A stretch of 64,000 bases of DNA from Sphingobacterium sp. R2. GTDB lineage: Bacteria; Bacteroidota; Bacteroidia; Sphingobacteriales; Sphingobacteriaceae. The notes beneath the pieces were generated by a model. That model did not search any database and was not told where the DNA came from. It saw only the letters and a program-made list of their open reading frames with translations. The position numbers were made by a program, and so were the translations under genes. Positions 55,048 through 63,905 of this stretch are shown in pieces. Positions within the stretch are counted from its first letter, which is position 1. Every line of letters begins with the position of its first letter. The stretch is from the NCBI RefSeq assembly GCF_040760075.1, contig NZ_CP142884.1, positions 4,898,001-4,962,000 of the forward strand, given 5' to 3'.

Positions 55048-55875
55048 TTATTTCACCTTACGCCATATTTTCTCATTGCCCACTTGCTGATAATCTTTTG
55101 CCAACACCGAGAAACGTAGCGTTTCCTGACTTCCCAACGCTAAGTATCCGAGGGTTTCCAAACTCTCATCGAATAAAGATAGGACTTTAGCCTGAAGTTG
55201 GGTATCAAAATAGATCAGTACATTGCGGCATAGAATTAGCTGAAAGGCATTGAAAGATGCATCACTTACCAGGTTGTGTGTAGCAAAAACAATCTTTTCC
55301 TGCAAACTAGATGTTAGCTTCACCCAATTATAATTGGCTGTATAATAACTGGAAAAATCTGCTTTTCCACCCGAAAGCTGGTAATTTTCCACATAAGATT
55401 TTAGATTTGCCATGGGTATAACGGCTCGCTTAGCCTGTTCTAGGACAGAAGGGTTAATATCTGTGGCATAAATCAATGATTTGTGCAGTAATTTGGTTTC
55501 CTGCAACAAAATGGCCAACGAATAGGCTTCCTCACCTGTCGCACAGCCCGCTATCCAAATGCGGATAAAGGGTGAAGTACCTAATTTGGGCAGAATTTCA
55601 TCGCGCAGACGTAAAAAAAAGTTTGGATCGCGAAACATTTCTGTAACGTTGACCGTCATCTTTTCGACAAATCGCTGCATGTACTCGGGTTCATGTAACA
55701 CACGGTACCGCAATTCGGCAAAACTCGCAAAATTATCTAGTAGGCAAAGCTGATTGATCCGCCGCGACAAAGACGCTATGGTATAATGGGTAAAATCGTA
55801 GCCATAGAGACGTTGCACATCTTCCATCAATATCATCACCTGCTCTTGGCTAACAATTTTTTTTCCACTGATCAT
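55048..55875 (-). CDS. CheR-type protein-glutamate methyltransferase
   Basis: A 275-residue protein with a helical N-terminal domain (about 1-75) and a SAM-binding domain with WIAGCATGEEAYSLAILL (about 105-122), IYATDINPSVLEQAKRA and LILCRNVLIYFD, the CheR hallmarks. Classical CheR methylates chemoreceptors; here no receptor or CheB gene is visible, so it more likely acts in a sensory cluster with the neighbouring hybrid kinase, as seen for CheB/CheR-type modules in Bacteroidota. Its ATG overlaps the stop of the upstream receiver gene (ATGA type), indicating tight coupling. Confidence 0.92.
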   Translation of the reverse strand: MISGKKIVSQEQVMILMEDVQRLYGYDFTHYTIASLSRRINQLCLLDNFASFAELRYRVLHEPEYMQRFVEKMTVNVTEMFRDPNFFLRLRDEILPKLGTSPFIRIWIAGCATGEEAYSLAILLQETKLLHKSLIYATDINPSVLEQAKRAVIPMANLKSYVENYQLSGGKADFSSYYTANYNWVKLTSSLQEKIVFATHNLVSDASFNAFQLILCRNVLIYFDTQLQAKVLSLFDESLETLGYLALGSQETLRFSVLAKDYQQVGNEKIWRKVK

Positions 55876-56246
55876 TTAACAATTTCCCCCATTAACCTCA
55901 CCAGAAGTTCGATATCGATCGGTTTTGAAATATAGCCGTTGGCTCCCGCTGCCAAACACTTTTCACGGTCGCCCGTCATCGCCTGCGCCGTGACGGCGAT
56001 GACGGGCATTTCTTGAGAATCCCAAGTTTTGCGGATTAGCTGGGTCGCTTCATATCCGTCTATCTCGGGCATCATCATATCCATCAACACCAGACCTACG
56101 CCAGCACTATTCCGCAGCTGAGCAAGCCCCTCTTCAGCAGACAGACAACCCAAGGCTTGAAAGCCTCTCGATTTTAGGGCCAATTTCAACGCAAATATAT
56201 TGTTTTGATCATCATCGATGATTAATACGGTTTTGTTCTTGTCCAT
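55872..56246 (-). CDS. Single-domain response regulator (receiver)
   Basis: A 124-residue stand-alone receiver: acidic triad DDD at 11-13, phospho-acceptor Asp56 in LVLMDMMMPEIDG, Thr in AVTAQAM and Lys in YISKPIDI. It closely resembles the third receiver of the kinase encoded upstream (both share MDMMMPE, GDREKC and YISKP), suggesting duplication and a phosphorelay link. It lies 37 bp after the kinase gene and overlaps the CheR gene by 4 bp. Confidence 0.94.
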   Translation of the reverse strand: MDKNKTVLIIDDDQNNIFALKLALKSRGFQALGCLSAEEGLAQLRNSAGVGLVLMDMMMPEIDGYEATQLIRKTWDSQEMPVIAVTAQAMTGDREKCLAAGANGYISKPIDIELLVRLMGEIVK

Positions 56247-56283
56247 GCTCTTTTATCTATTGCCTTTTATTTTATTAAAACAA

Positions 56284-59200
56284 CTATTCATACATCCATA
56301 CCCGTAGCAGGGACAAGAGTTGATCGATATCCACCGGTTTGGATATATAATCTGACGCTCCTGCAGCGATACATTTTTCCCGATCTCCCATCATTGATTT
56401 GGCAGTAACAGCAATGATCGGCATATTCTTATAATGGGGATTATTTCGAATCGACGCAATCGTTTCGTATCCATCCATCTCGGGCATCATCATATCCATC
56501 AGGATCACAGCCACATCTTCATTTTCTTCGAGCTGTTTCAGTGCATCCTTTCCATCTGTTGCCGGTACGACGGTCATATGATATTTCTCAAGGGCTTTCG
56601 TGAGCGAGAAAATATTACGGATGTCATCATCTGCTACAAGCACCTTTTTACCCTTCAACACATCTTCCAAAAAGCCAAGCCTAGCGGGAGCTTTCGCCGA
56701 AGTACCTTTGTTTTCCTCTACAAGATGTAAAAATAAGCCCACTTCATCCAATATGCGTTGATAGGAATTGGCGGTTTTAACGACAATTGTATCCGCATAA
56801 CGTTTTAATTTCATTTCCTCTACTTGCGATAGATTCTTACCGGTAAAAACAATAATCGGTAATTTTTCTAGCCCTTGGTTACGTTTTACAGCCTCCAATG
56901 TCTCGTAACCGACCCGATCAGGAACGCCCATATCGAGTATCACGCAGTCCGCAGTATCAGAACTCAGCGCCGCAATACTATCTTCTACGTTGCTCTTGAT
57001 TTCAGAGACAATGTCAAAACTCCCAAGAAAGAGAGACAAAGCAGCTGCATGTTTAGGGTTTTCTTCAACGATAAGTACCTTTTTAGGATGTCTAGTGAGC
57101 GCTTCCTCTATTCTGCGAAACATATCACCCATTTGTTCCAACGCCATAGGTTTGTTGATAAAGTCTATAGCCCCCTGAAGCAGACTCTCTCTTTTAACCT
57201 GCAGAGAGGACATAATATGCACCGGAATATGTCGTGTTTTGGGATTTTCCTTGATCTCAGCCATTACTTGCCATCCATCTTTAAGGGGAAGCTGAATATC
57301 CAGCAAAACTGCGAGCGGCATATATTGCGCTACTACTTCTGCAGCAATGTCGCCACGCACCACCACAATACCCTTATAGTTTTGCTGACGCGTATATTTA
57401 AGTAGAATCTTTGCAAACTCAATATCGTCCTCCACGATCAAAATAAAGCGGTCGCCAGGAACGATGCTATCGCGATCGTCCGGAACTTCGGCTGGGATAG
57501 GTATTTGCAACGTGTTTTCTACAGGTAAAGCTGGCACCGCTGGAATGTTTTCCAAAGAAGTGTGCTCTTCAGGTAAAATTTCCGCGTCGTCTGTTGTCAA
57601 CAACGTTTGCGCAAGGCCGAATAGGGATGTACTTTCGTCCGAAATGCGTTCGGGAATAATCAGTTTAAAGACACTACCTTCACCTTCTTCGCTATTCAAT
57701 GAGATTTCACCGCCAAGTAATCGTGCTAATTCCCGGCTTATGGAAAGCCCCAGTCCCGTACCACCAAATTTCCGCCGCGTAGAGCCGTCAGCTTGTTGAA
57801 AAGCCTCAAATATTAGATGCTGCTTATCCTTTGGTATTCCAATTCCGGTATCGCGCACTTCAAATACAATCCCGTTTCGTGGAGACGGTTCACGGTCGAT
57901 ATGCAGCGTTACCTTGCCCGATGCCGTGAATTTAATAGCATTAGAGAGTAGATTACGTAAAATCTGATCCAGCCGCTGTTTATCTGTTTCGATCTGAGTG
58001 GGCAATTGCTCCGCTACACTCATTTCCAATCCAAGTTTCTTGTCGGCAGCAATTGGTCCGAACATCGCCGACAGCCCTTGCACGACATCCGCAAACAATA
58101 CGGGCTGTACATCCAAATCCATTTTTCCGGATTCAATTTTAGAAAGATCCAAAATCTCATCTATTAGTGTCAGCAGACTCTTTCCCGAACTTTGGATCAC
58201 TGCTGCAGATTCCATCTGTTCCTCGTTAAGGTTACCGTCCGTATTTTCGGCCATCAGACGGGAAAGCAGCAAGATTGAATTGAGCGGAGTACGCAGTTCA
58301 TGCGACATATTAGCCAAAAATTCAGACTTATAGCGTGTGCTTTGTGCAAGCTCTGCCGCTTTCTTCTGAATTTCCTGGTTACGTTCGGCTATTTCCAGAT
58401 TTTTATCTTCCAACAATCTGGAGCGCTCTTCCAGTTCACGGTTAGACTGCACCAACTCTTCCTGCTGAACACGAAGTTCCTCCTCTGAAGCCTGCAGTTT
58501 ATAGGTATGCATTTCGAGACTAGAATTCAGTGATTCCAACTCCGTATGTTGTGCTTGCAGCTCTTCAGTCTGCGCCTGTGTTTCTTCTAATAAATTCTGT
58601 ACAACCAACCGAGCTTGCGATGCGGCGAGTGTAGCCCCCACTTTTTGCACAGCTTCTCTAAAAAACGCCAATTGTATCGAAGAAAAGGGCTGCAATGAGC
58701 CAAGTTCCATTACACCAATACATTCACTTCCATCATAAATGGGAAGTATAAAAAGGTTGTTTACCTGTACTTTTCCAGTGGCGAAGCTGATGACATAATG
58801 CGTATCTTCGAGGTTTTCAAATAATTTTTCCTGACCATCTTTAAATACCTGCCCTACCATGCCATCCCCTGCTGCGAAGCGCTTATGGTTGGGATCTTCA
58901 AGTCCATAAGCACCCCTTAACACCAACTGATCCTGCTCCATCAGATAAATGGCCCCATTGACACAACTACCATACGTCGCTAGATGTCGCAACGTGACAG
59001 CCGTGATCTCTTCTTGAAGTTTATTGCCCATTAAAAGATTGCTCAGCTGCGTTAATCCAGCTTGATGCCAATTATTGTTATTGAGTTCATCAAAAGAAAC
59101 CTTTAGTGACCGAGCCATTTCATTGAGCGATCCCGCTAAGCTTCCCAAGTCGTCCTGTTCAGCATCCTGTATCTGCATATCATAATTTCCCGCTGCGATT

Positions 59201-59904
59201 TCACGGGCAATGCGCTGCGTAATACTGAGCCTCCGCTGGATCTCCTCATCTTTACGTTTCAGATCATGCTGTAACTGTTCTCGCTTAAAGAAATCAGCCC
59301 GCAAACGGAAGTAAAAAAAGACAGTGATCAGCAAAGAAACTGCCGCGGCCAGCAAAACAAAAATAGATGTATAACCAGAAGATCGTCCGAGTTCATTTGA
59401 ACGCTTGTTCAATAAAGATTCTTCTTTATCTATGATCTGGCCAATTAAAATTCTACAGCTATCCATATAGGATTTCCCTTCTTCGAGTTGGGAAACCGTC
59501 ACCATTCCGCCGCGCCTTTTGATCGTTACCAGATTTTCTAGTTTGGTAAGCCTAGACTTTACCAGCGTGGACAGGGTATCAATTACCCGCTGCTGTTCGG
59601 GGTTGTCAGCTGTCAAATCGTGCGCACGGCTCAACGATTGGGGCAGCGACTCAAGGCCGGTTTGGTAAGGATTTAAAAACTTATCCAGTCCAGTCAACAG
59701 ATAGCCACGTTGACCCGTCTCGGCATTTTGCAGATCCTGTAGAATTTTATTAACACGGCTCATCACCCGACGGCTATGGTCCACCATTTCACTATTATGA
59801 ATCTGCTTACGAATACTAACATAAGAGGCCGTTGAACTAGCTAAGAGCAACAATAGCGATATTCCAAAACCTATCTGCAGGTTTTTTAAAATAGTTTTAG
59901 GCAT
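56284..59904 (-). CDS. Hybrid sensor histidine kinase (CHASE3-HAMP-GAF-HisKA-HATPase-REC-REC-REC)
   Basis: A 1206-residue membrane kinase. Transmembrane helices at about 11-30 and 180-199 flank a CHASE3-like periplasmic domain (LQNAETGQRGYLLTG at about 58-72). A HAMP-like segment (about 200-265), a GAF domain (about 290-430) and a coiled coil (430-520) follow. His535 in SHELRTPLNS is the phosphorylation site, and the ATPase has DTGIGIPKD and GGTGLGLSIS. Three receivers follow: Asp in LLDIQLPLKDG, Asp in ILDMGVPD, and Asp in LMDMMMPEMDG. The middle receiver starts with VEEN instead of the usual DD pair, so it may be weakly active. It heads the cluster with receiver, CheR and LuxR-type genes. 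The signal is unknown. Confidence 0.94.
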   Translation of the reverse strand: MPKTILKNLQIGFGISLLLLLASSTASYVSIRKQIHNSEMVDHSRRVMSRVNKILQDLQNAETGQRGYLLTGLDKFLNPYQTGLESLPQSLSRAHDLTADNPEQQRVIDTLSTLVKSRLTKLENLVTIKRRGGMVTVSQLEEGKSYMDSCRILIGQIIDKEESLLNKRSNELGRSSGYTSIFVLLAAAVSLLITVFFYFRLRADFFKREQLQHDLKRKDEEIQRRLSITQRIAREIAAGNYDMQIQDAEQDDLGSLAGSLNEMARSLKVSFDELNNNNWHQAGLTQLSNLLMGNKLQEEITAVTLRHLATYGSCVNGAIYLMEQDQLVLRGAYGLEDPNHKRFAAGDGMVGQVFKDGQEKLFENLEDTHYVISFATGKVQVNNLFILPIYDGSECIGVMELGSLQPFSSIQLAFFREAVQKVGATLAASQARLVVQNLLEETQAQTEELQAQHTELESLNSSLEMHTYKLQASEEELRVQQEELVQSNRELEERSRLLEDKNLEIAERNQEIQKKAAELAQSTRYKSEFLANMSHELRTPLNSILLLSRLMAENTDGNLNEEQMESAAVIQSSGKSLLTLIDEILDLSKIESGKMDLDVQPVLFADVVQGLSAMFGPIAADKKLGLEMSVAEQLPTQIETDKQRLDQILRNLLSNAIKFTASGKVTLHIDREPSPRNGIVFEVRDTGIGIPKDKQHLIFEAFQQADGSTRRKFGGTGLGLSISRELARLLGGEISLNSEEGEGSVFKLIIPERISDESTSLFGLAQTLLTTDDAEILPEEHTSLENIPAVPALPVENTLQIPIPAEVPDDRDSIVPGDRFILIVEDDIEFAKILLKYTRQQNYKGIVVVRGDIAAEVVAQYMPLAVLLDIQLPLKDGWQVMAEIKENPKTRHIPVHIMSSLQVKRESLLQGAIDFINKPMALEQMGDMFRRIEEALTRHPKKVLIVEENPKHAAALSLFLGSFDIVSEIKSNVEDSIAALSSDTADCVILDMGVPDRVGYETLEAVKRNQGLEKLPIIVFTGKNLSQVEEMKLKRYADTIVVKTANSYQRILDEVGLFLHLVEENKGTSAKAPARLGFLEDVLKGKKVLVADDDIRNIFSLTKALEKYHMTVVPATDGKDALKQLEENEDVAVILMDMMMPEMDGYETIASIRNNPHYKNMPIIAVTAKSMMGDREKCIAAGASDYISKPVDIDQLLSLLRVWMYE

Positions 59905-60042
59905 GCTTTTTCATCCATTGAGTTAAGACTATGCCAACTGATGGTCTAGATGGCCGCCAAATATAGCAATACAGGGCCTAAAATGAATATCCCTTGAGCA
60001 AACACGGAGAATGTTACCGTATTTTAACAAAAAGTCACGTAT

Positions 60043-61767
60043 TTATCCCCCCTCGGCAATCCTTTGGGCAATGATTTCGGAAGTCGCTGCGCAAAAATCA
60101 AGACCTGAATAGTCCGGATTATAGCCACCAATATAAGGTACAGCCATCATAAAAATACGTTGGTTGGATCGCCCGCTGTGATCAACTAGCTGAAAGCTGT
60201 CGTCTATCTTTATTCCCGGCACCCGCAAAAAGATAGCCCCATCCGGTGCTACAAACATATGATCATTACCCGCCAGTAACTGTTCCTTGGCATGCTCCAC
60301 AGAGCGGAACCTCAAATAAGCGGGGCTAATATTACCATTGTCGATCAAACTCTTAAAAGGAAAATCTTCAAAATCCAACGGCTGCTGGCCTACACAGTCG
60401 ACAAAGGTCTTATAATATGTTTTATTTTCTATGCCTTGCTCATTTGTATAAAAGTAGTTAGCTCCACAGTCTTTTGCAGGTTCGACCCGGCTTTCAGTAC
60501 CGACGTTTACCACCTCAAGAACACCGGCATCGTGCAATGCAAGCAACTCGCGGCTAGAGCCCTGCGGTACGAAAGCAATCACAATAGAAATCAGGGGCAT
60601 TAACACCTTCTTTAAGCGAAGCATATCTTCTGCAGACATGTATTTTGCTGGATAATTCAATGTAAAGCTCAGCGCAGAAAGCACTTCCTTCCAGTAAATC
60701 GATTCGTGCCTTTTGATGGACTTTAGCGCTTGGACGTGTTCCTGACGAAAACCTTCGAAGGCGTCTTTCTGCTCCCGCATGGCAAGTACGGCTTCCACAA
60801 AATCTTCGAGACTGAGCTTTTCCACCATGGCGTAGAAGGCAGGATCTTTCTCCTTAAACTGGGCTTTAAAATTTCGCTCAAATAAAAAATCAAGCGATAC
60901 AAAACCTTCATTTTCGAGCCTATTAAGCATCAGTTCCTCTTCTGAAATTAAGAGATTATTGGCTAAGAACGGATCTTCCTGATGAAAGCGGATTGCAGGC
61001 AGAAGCCCACTACGTGTATGCATCACTATTTTAAAATTCTCGCTTCCTGGATCAATGTGATATTTTATCTCGCCTGTTTCTAGCACGTCAAAAGAGCCAT
61101 TGTGCCGGGCAAGTGTACGTATAGCATCTATTGCAGTAAGCGAAGCGCCACGTATCCCAACGGCATGATTAGTCTTTAGGGCGAGTTTAGAGGGTGGATA
61201 GGGTGATTCGAAGTAGTGTTCGACATTACCCTCATGTTTAGTTGGCCATTTGTGTCCCGTGCAAATAACGGCCTTATCAACGATATAAGTATCTGTGCTT
61301 CCAACAAGTACTTTCACCTGCGACTGGCTTTCTAGGTCAACGATATCGCTTACCTGGCTGGCTAGGTACACTTGGGTTTCAATACCTTTTGCATCTGCCA
61401 TACGCTTTAATAGTGTAAACTGTTCCGATAAATAGCGACCGAGCAGTAATCGCGGCACTACTTTATACCGATTAAAATCGTCCACATCAATGCCATAGGT
61501 ACGAAGCGTAGTTGCCGACAGCGATTGCACATACTCTTCAATGGTAGTCACCAGTTTCGGTATTTCATGATCGGAAACATTTGTCAGGTGCTCAGGTGTA
61601 GCACCTTCATAGCTGTAAGGCATCCCTGCACCTAACTGTTTTCGCGACTCAAAAATAGATATTTTGAGCTCCCCCATATTCTTTTCAATCAATCTTTTGT
61701 ACATAAACAGGCCACTGGGTCCGCCCCCGATGATGGCTACATGGATGTGTTGTTGCATAGTTTTCAT
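60043..61767 (-). CDS. FAD/NAD(P)-binding protein (NAD_binding_9 type)
   Basis: A 574-residue protein counted from the ATG at 61767. Upstream codons back to 62070 are open but Cys/Asn-rich, without any fold, and overlap the divergent gene, so they are rejected. The N-terminus has the dinucleotide-binding motif VAIIGGGPSGLFMYKRL with acidic FES at the strand end, then GAGMPYSYEGATPEHLTNVSDHE and VIAFVPQGSSRE-type segments. Near the C-terminus are YIGGYNPDYSGLDFC and an FVAPDGAIFLRVPG block. Such proteins are putative flavin oxidoreductases of unknown substrate. It is not in an obvious operon. Confidence 0.83.
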   Translation of the reverse strand: MKTMQQHIHVAIIGGGPSGLFMYKRLIEKNMGELKISIFESRKQLGAGMPYSYEGATPEHLTNVSDHEIPKLVTTIEEYVQSLSATTLRTYGIDVDDFNRYKVVPRLLLGRYLSEQFTLLKRMADAKGIETQVYLASQVSDIVDLESQSQVKVLVGSTDTYIVDKAVICTGHKWPTKHEGNVEHYFESPYPPSKLALKTNHAVGIRGASLTAIDAIRTLARHNGSFDVLETGEIKYHIDPGSENFKIVMHTRSGLLPAIRFHQEDPFLANNLLISEEELMLNRLENEGFVSLDFLFERNFKAQFKEKDPAFYAMVEKLSLEDFVEAVLAMREQKDAFEGFRQEHVQALKSIKRHESIYWKEVLSALSFTLNYPAKYMSAEDMLRLKKVLMPLISIVIAFVPQGSSRELLALHDAGVLEVVNVGTESRVEPAKDCGANYFYTNEQGIENKTYYKTFVDCVGQQPLDFEDFPFKSLIDNGNISPAYLRFRSVEHAKEQLLAGNDHMFVAPDGAIFLRVPGIKIDDSFQLVDHSGRSNQRIFMMAVPYIGGYNPDYSGLDFCAATSEIIAQRIAEGG

Positions 61768-61944
61768 TGCGCTGCCTGAATGGCAGTTTCGGAAATAAGA
61801 ACAACAATAAATTACATAAAGTTTTAAGTTGCATTTATTACGCCGCAATAAAAACTGCGATAAATACGGATTGCGATTTAAATACCTGAATCTGCGATTC
61901 TGCAAACGAACGCTGTGTCGATGCTGTTTTCCGAATAAACAAAA

Positions 61945-62433
61945 ATGATAACAAATAATAATATTATGGAAAACAACATCAACAACCCAGAAATCATCAA
62001 CGACATTATTAAGATCAACAATGACCGTATTGAAGGGTATAAAAAAGCAATTGATCTGGCAACCAGTCACGGCTTAGATAAACTGATCCCTACCTTTCAA
62101 AAATTTATCGGACAGTCAGAAGAATTTATCGCCGAATTAACTCCTTATGTTGAGCTTGAGGGAAAAGAGGCTACCGATAGCACCATGTTAAGCGGCAAAC
62201 TATTCCGTGCCTGGATGGGAATCAAAGTTAATATCACAGGCGACGACGAAAGAAGTTTATTGGAGACCTGCGAACAGGGAGAAGACGCCTTTAAATCGAC
62301 CTACCAAACAGCGCTGGCAGACGGATCCGATGAACTTTCGCAAAATGTGCATAGTTTAATCAATACCCAACTTAGTAAACAGCTTGAAGCACACAATATC
62401 ATTAAAATGTTACGCGACAGCAAAACAATTTAA
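61945..62433 (+). CDS. DUF2383/PA2169-type four-helix-bundle protein
   Basis: A 162-residue soluble protein. NDRIEGYKKAIDLATSH, IPTFQKFIGQSEEFIAELTPYV, LETCEQGEDAFKSTYQTALADG and LINTQLSKQLEAHNIIKML give the regular helices of the PA2169 (DUF2383) four-helix bundle, a ferritin-like small protein often linked to stress. The ATG at 61966 (MENNINN) is an alternative start; the leading residues are Asn-rich either way. It is divergent from the FAD protein gene and followed by a strong terminator. Confidence 0.85.
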   Translation: MITNNNIMENNINNPEIINDIIKINNDRIEGYKKAIDLATSHGLDKLIPTFQKFIGQSEEFIAELTPYVELEGKEATDSTMLSGKLFRAWMGIKVNITGDDERSLLETCEQGEDAFKSTYQTALADGSDELSQNVHSLINTQLSKQLEAHNIIKMLRDSKTI

Positions 62434-62480
62434 GGGTTAACAATAACAGGATTCTAACAAAATAGATGACCTTCTCACAA

Positions 62481-62514
62481 AAAATACCGAAGCGATTTAA
62501 GCTTCGGTATTTTT
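62481..62514 (+). terminator. Rho-independent terminator, bidirectional
   Basis: AAAATACCGAAGC (62481-62493) pairs with GCTTCGGTATTTT (62501-62513) around a 7-nt loop, with a T run after it and an A run before it. It is 47 bp after the DUF2383-type gene and lies between convergent genes. Confidence 0.85.
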
Positions 62515-62623
62515 CTATTGAGGACAGGACATCGACAATGAAGATTCTCCACAAATGCAGCATGCGTTGTAACAAATACAATTATTACATTGTAAAAAAC
62601 CATTGCTCCTTTGATCTATCACA

Positions 62624-63904
62624 TCAATAAAAACTAATTGTATTCTTTTTGAAATTTAATGTCATCTTGTACTGATTTAAAAATGGTGTACCCAACAAAC
62701 CCTCAATAGGCAATGCGTCGGAATCTTGTCCGCCACCAATAGCTTGATCTGTAATAACTGTGTACATATCTTTTAATGCCAGCTGACCTACTTTAGCATG
62801 AGTAAGAAACGCGATACGATTGCCTTGACTTGTTCCATTCACCCCTTTGATATCCACCTCACCTTCCTCATAATCAATATAAGATTTTAGCTCCGTTTCC
62901 AATGCCTTTTTCAGCACATTGGCATTAGCACCACAATCTATTCCCATCGGATACACCTTTCCACCGAAAGTAATATCCACAATAGGAATATGCCTTTTCA
63001 GGCGTAAAGGATATTGCGCCAGCAAAAGCCCCTTATCGATTGGCTCCCCAGGCACCTCACCTCGATCATCCATTTTTTCTAGTAACAACTCTTGCCTTCT
63101 GTAGTCTATGGTAAACTGATAGTTTTTCAATACGCCAATGCCGAGTAAACCTAAAATTGGACTTCCATCTCCAATTTCCAGGTGCATATCATCCATCTGA
63201 GAGACTGGAGCATCAAGTTTATGGAGTACAATGCCAGCTACCTGAAGGTTGTTACCAGTTGACCAGACCACCTGTTGCATTTGTCCGCCAATACCTGCGA
63301 AATCTACCGAAACATCTTTGCGAATTTGTTCTGGGACCACAAATTCTTTGCGTAATATGACTACTGGAGCACCGCTATCAAATTGAAAATAACCTTTTAT
63401 ACCGTTGAGCATCGATTCAAGGTAGACCAATCCATTCACCATTTTAAATGGGATGACCAGTGTCTCAGGTTGCTCTGCATTCCCCAATGCATCCGCCAAC
63501 GCTTTATCAGGATCGCCCTTTATGTTTCCTCTGATAATGCCAAGATTTATAATTTTTCCGGCACGATTAAATAGAAAAGTTGGTCTACCGGGTTTACCAT
63601 CCGAATAAGTTACTTCAAGCTGAATCCGTTCATCGCCATCCGCAAGCATCTGCTGATCCACAATCTGAAAAGCTTTCATACTTGGGAATTTAGCCAGAAT
63701 TTCTGGTACAGCAACAGGGTTGTTCAACTTGGGCAGATTACCAATCGTTGCACTGTCGGCCATCATACCCAACAAAGTAACAGCATCTTTTTTATTCATG
63801 GCCGCCATAATCCGATCAATCGATTTGACATTATCAATCTGTTGAGCGACTGCTAGATTTCCTATCAGCGATAAAACAACTAGTATAAATATGGTCTTTC
63901 TCAT
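62624..63904 (-). CDS. Retropepsin-like aspartyl protease family protein, secreted
   Basis: A 426-residue protein with a signal peptide ending near LAVAQQ. Two retropepsin-like halves are visible. The first has the active-site-like FDSGAPVVIL at Asp176 and the flap-associated LGLLGIGVLKNYQFTIDY. The second has GIDCGANANVL at Asp323 and the closing IEGLLGTPFLNQYKMTLNF. The usual DTG triplets are DSG and DCG here, both seen in family members. It is likely a periplasmic protein of the aspartyl-protease-like family; proteolysis is possible but unproven. An N-terminal region (about 22-145) has no known role. Its ATG is one base after the stop of the preceding, partly visible gene. Confidence 0.8.
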   Translation of the reverse strand: MRKTIFILVVLSLIGNLAVAQQIDNVKSIDRIMAAMNKKDAVTLLGMMADSATIGNLPKLNNPVAVPEILAKFPSMKAFQIVDQQMLADGDERIQLEVTYSDGKPGRPTFLFNRAGKIINLGIIRGNIKGDPDKALADALGNAEQPETLVIPFKMVNGLVYLESMLNGIKGYFQFDSGAPVVILRKEFVVPEQIRKDVSVDFAGIGGQMQQVVWSTGNNLQVAGIVLHKLDAPVSQMDDMHLEIGDGSPILGLLGIGVLKNYQFTIDYRRQELLLEKMDDRGEVPGEPIDKGLLLAQYPLRLKRHIPIVDITFGGKVYPMGIDCGANANVLKKALETELKSYIDYEEGEVDIKGVNGTSQGNRIAFLTHAKVGQLALKDMYTVITDQAIGGGQDSDALPIEGLLGTPFLNQYKMTLNFKKNTISFY

Positions 63905-63905
63905 C

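Noticed and set aside
61768..62070. N-terminal extension of the FAD-binding protein frame
   Set aside because: The extension is Cys/Asn-rich, overlaps the divergent DUF2383-type gene, and the dinucleotide-binding motif begins properly at the ATG at 61767.
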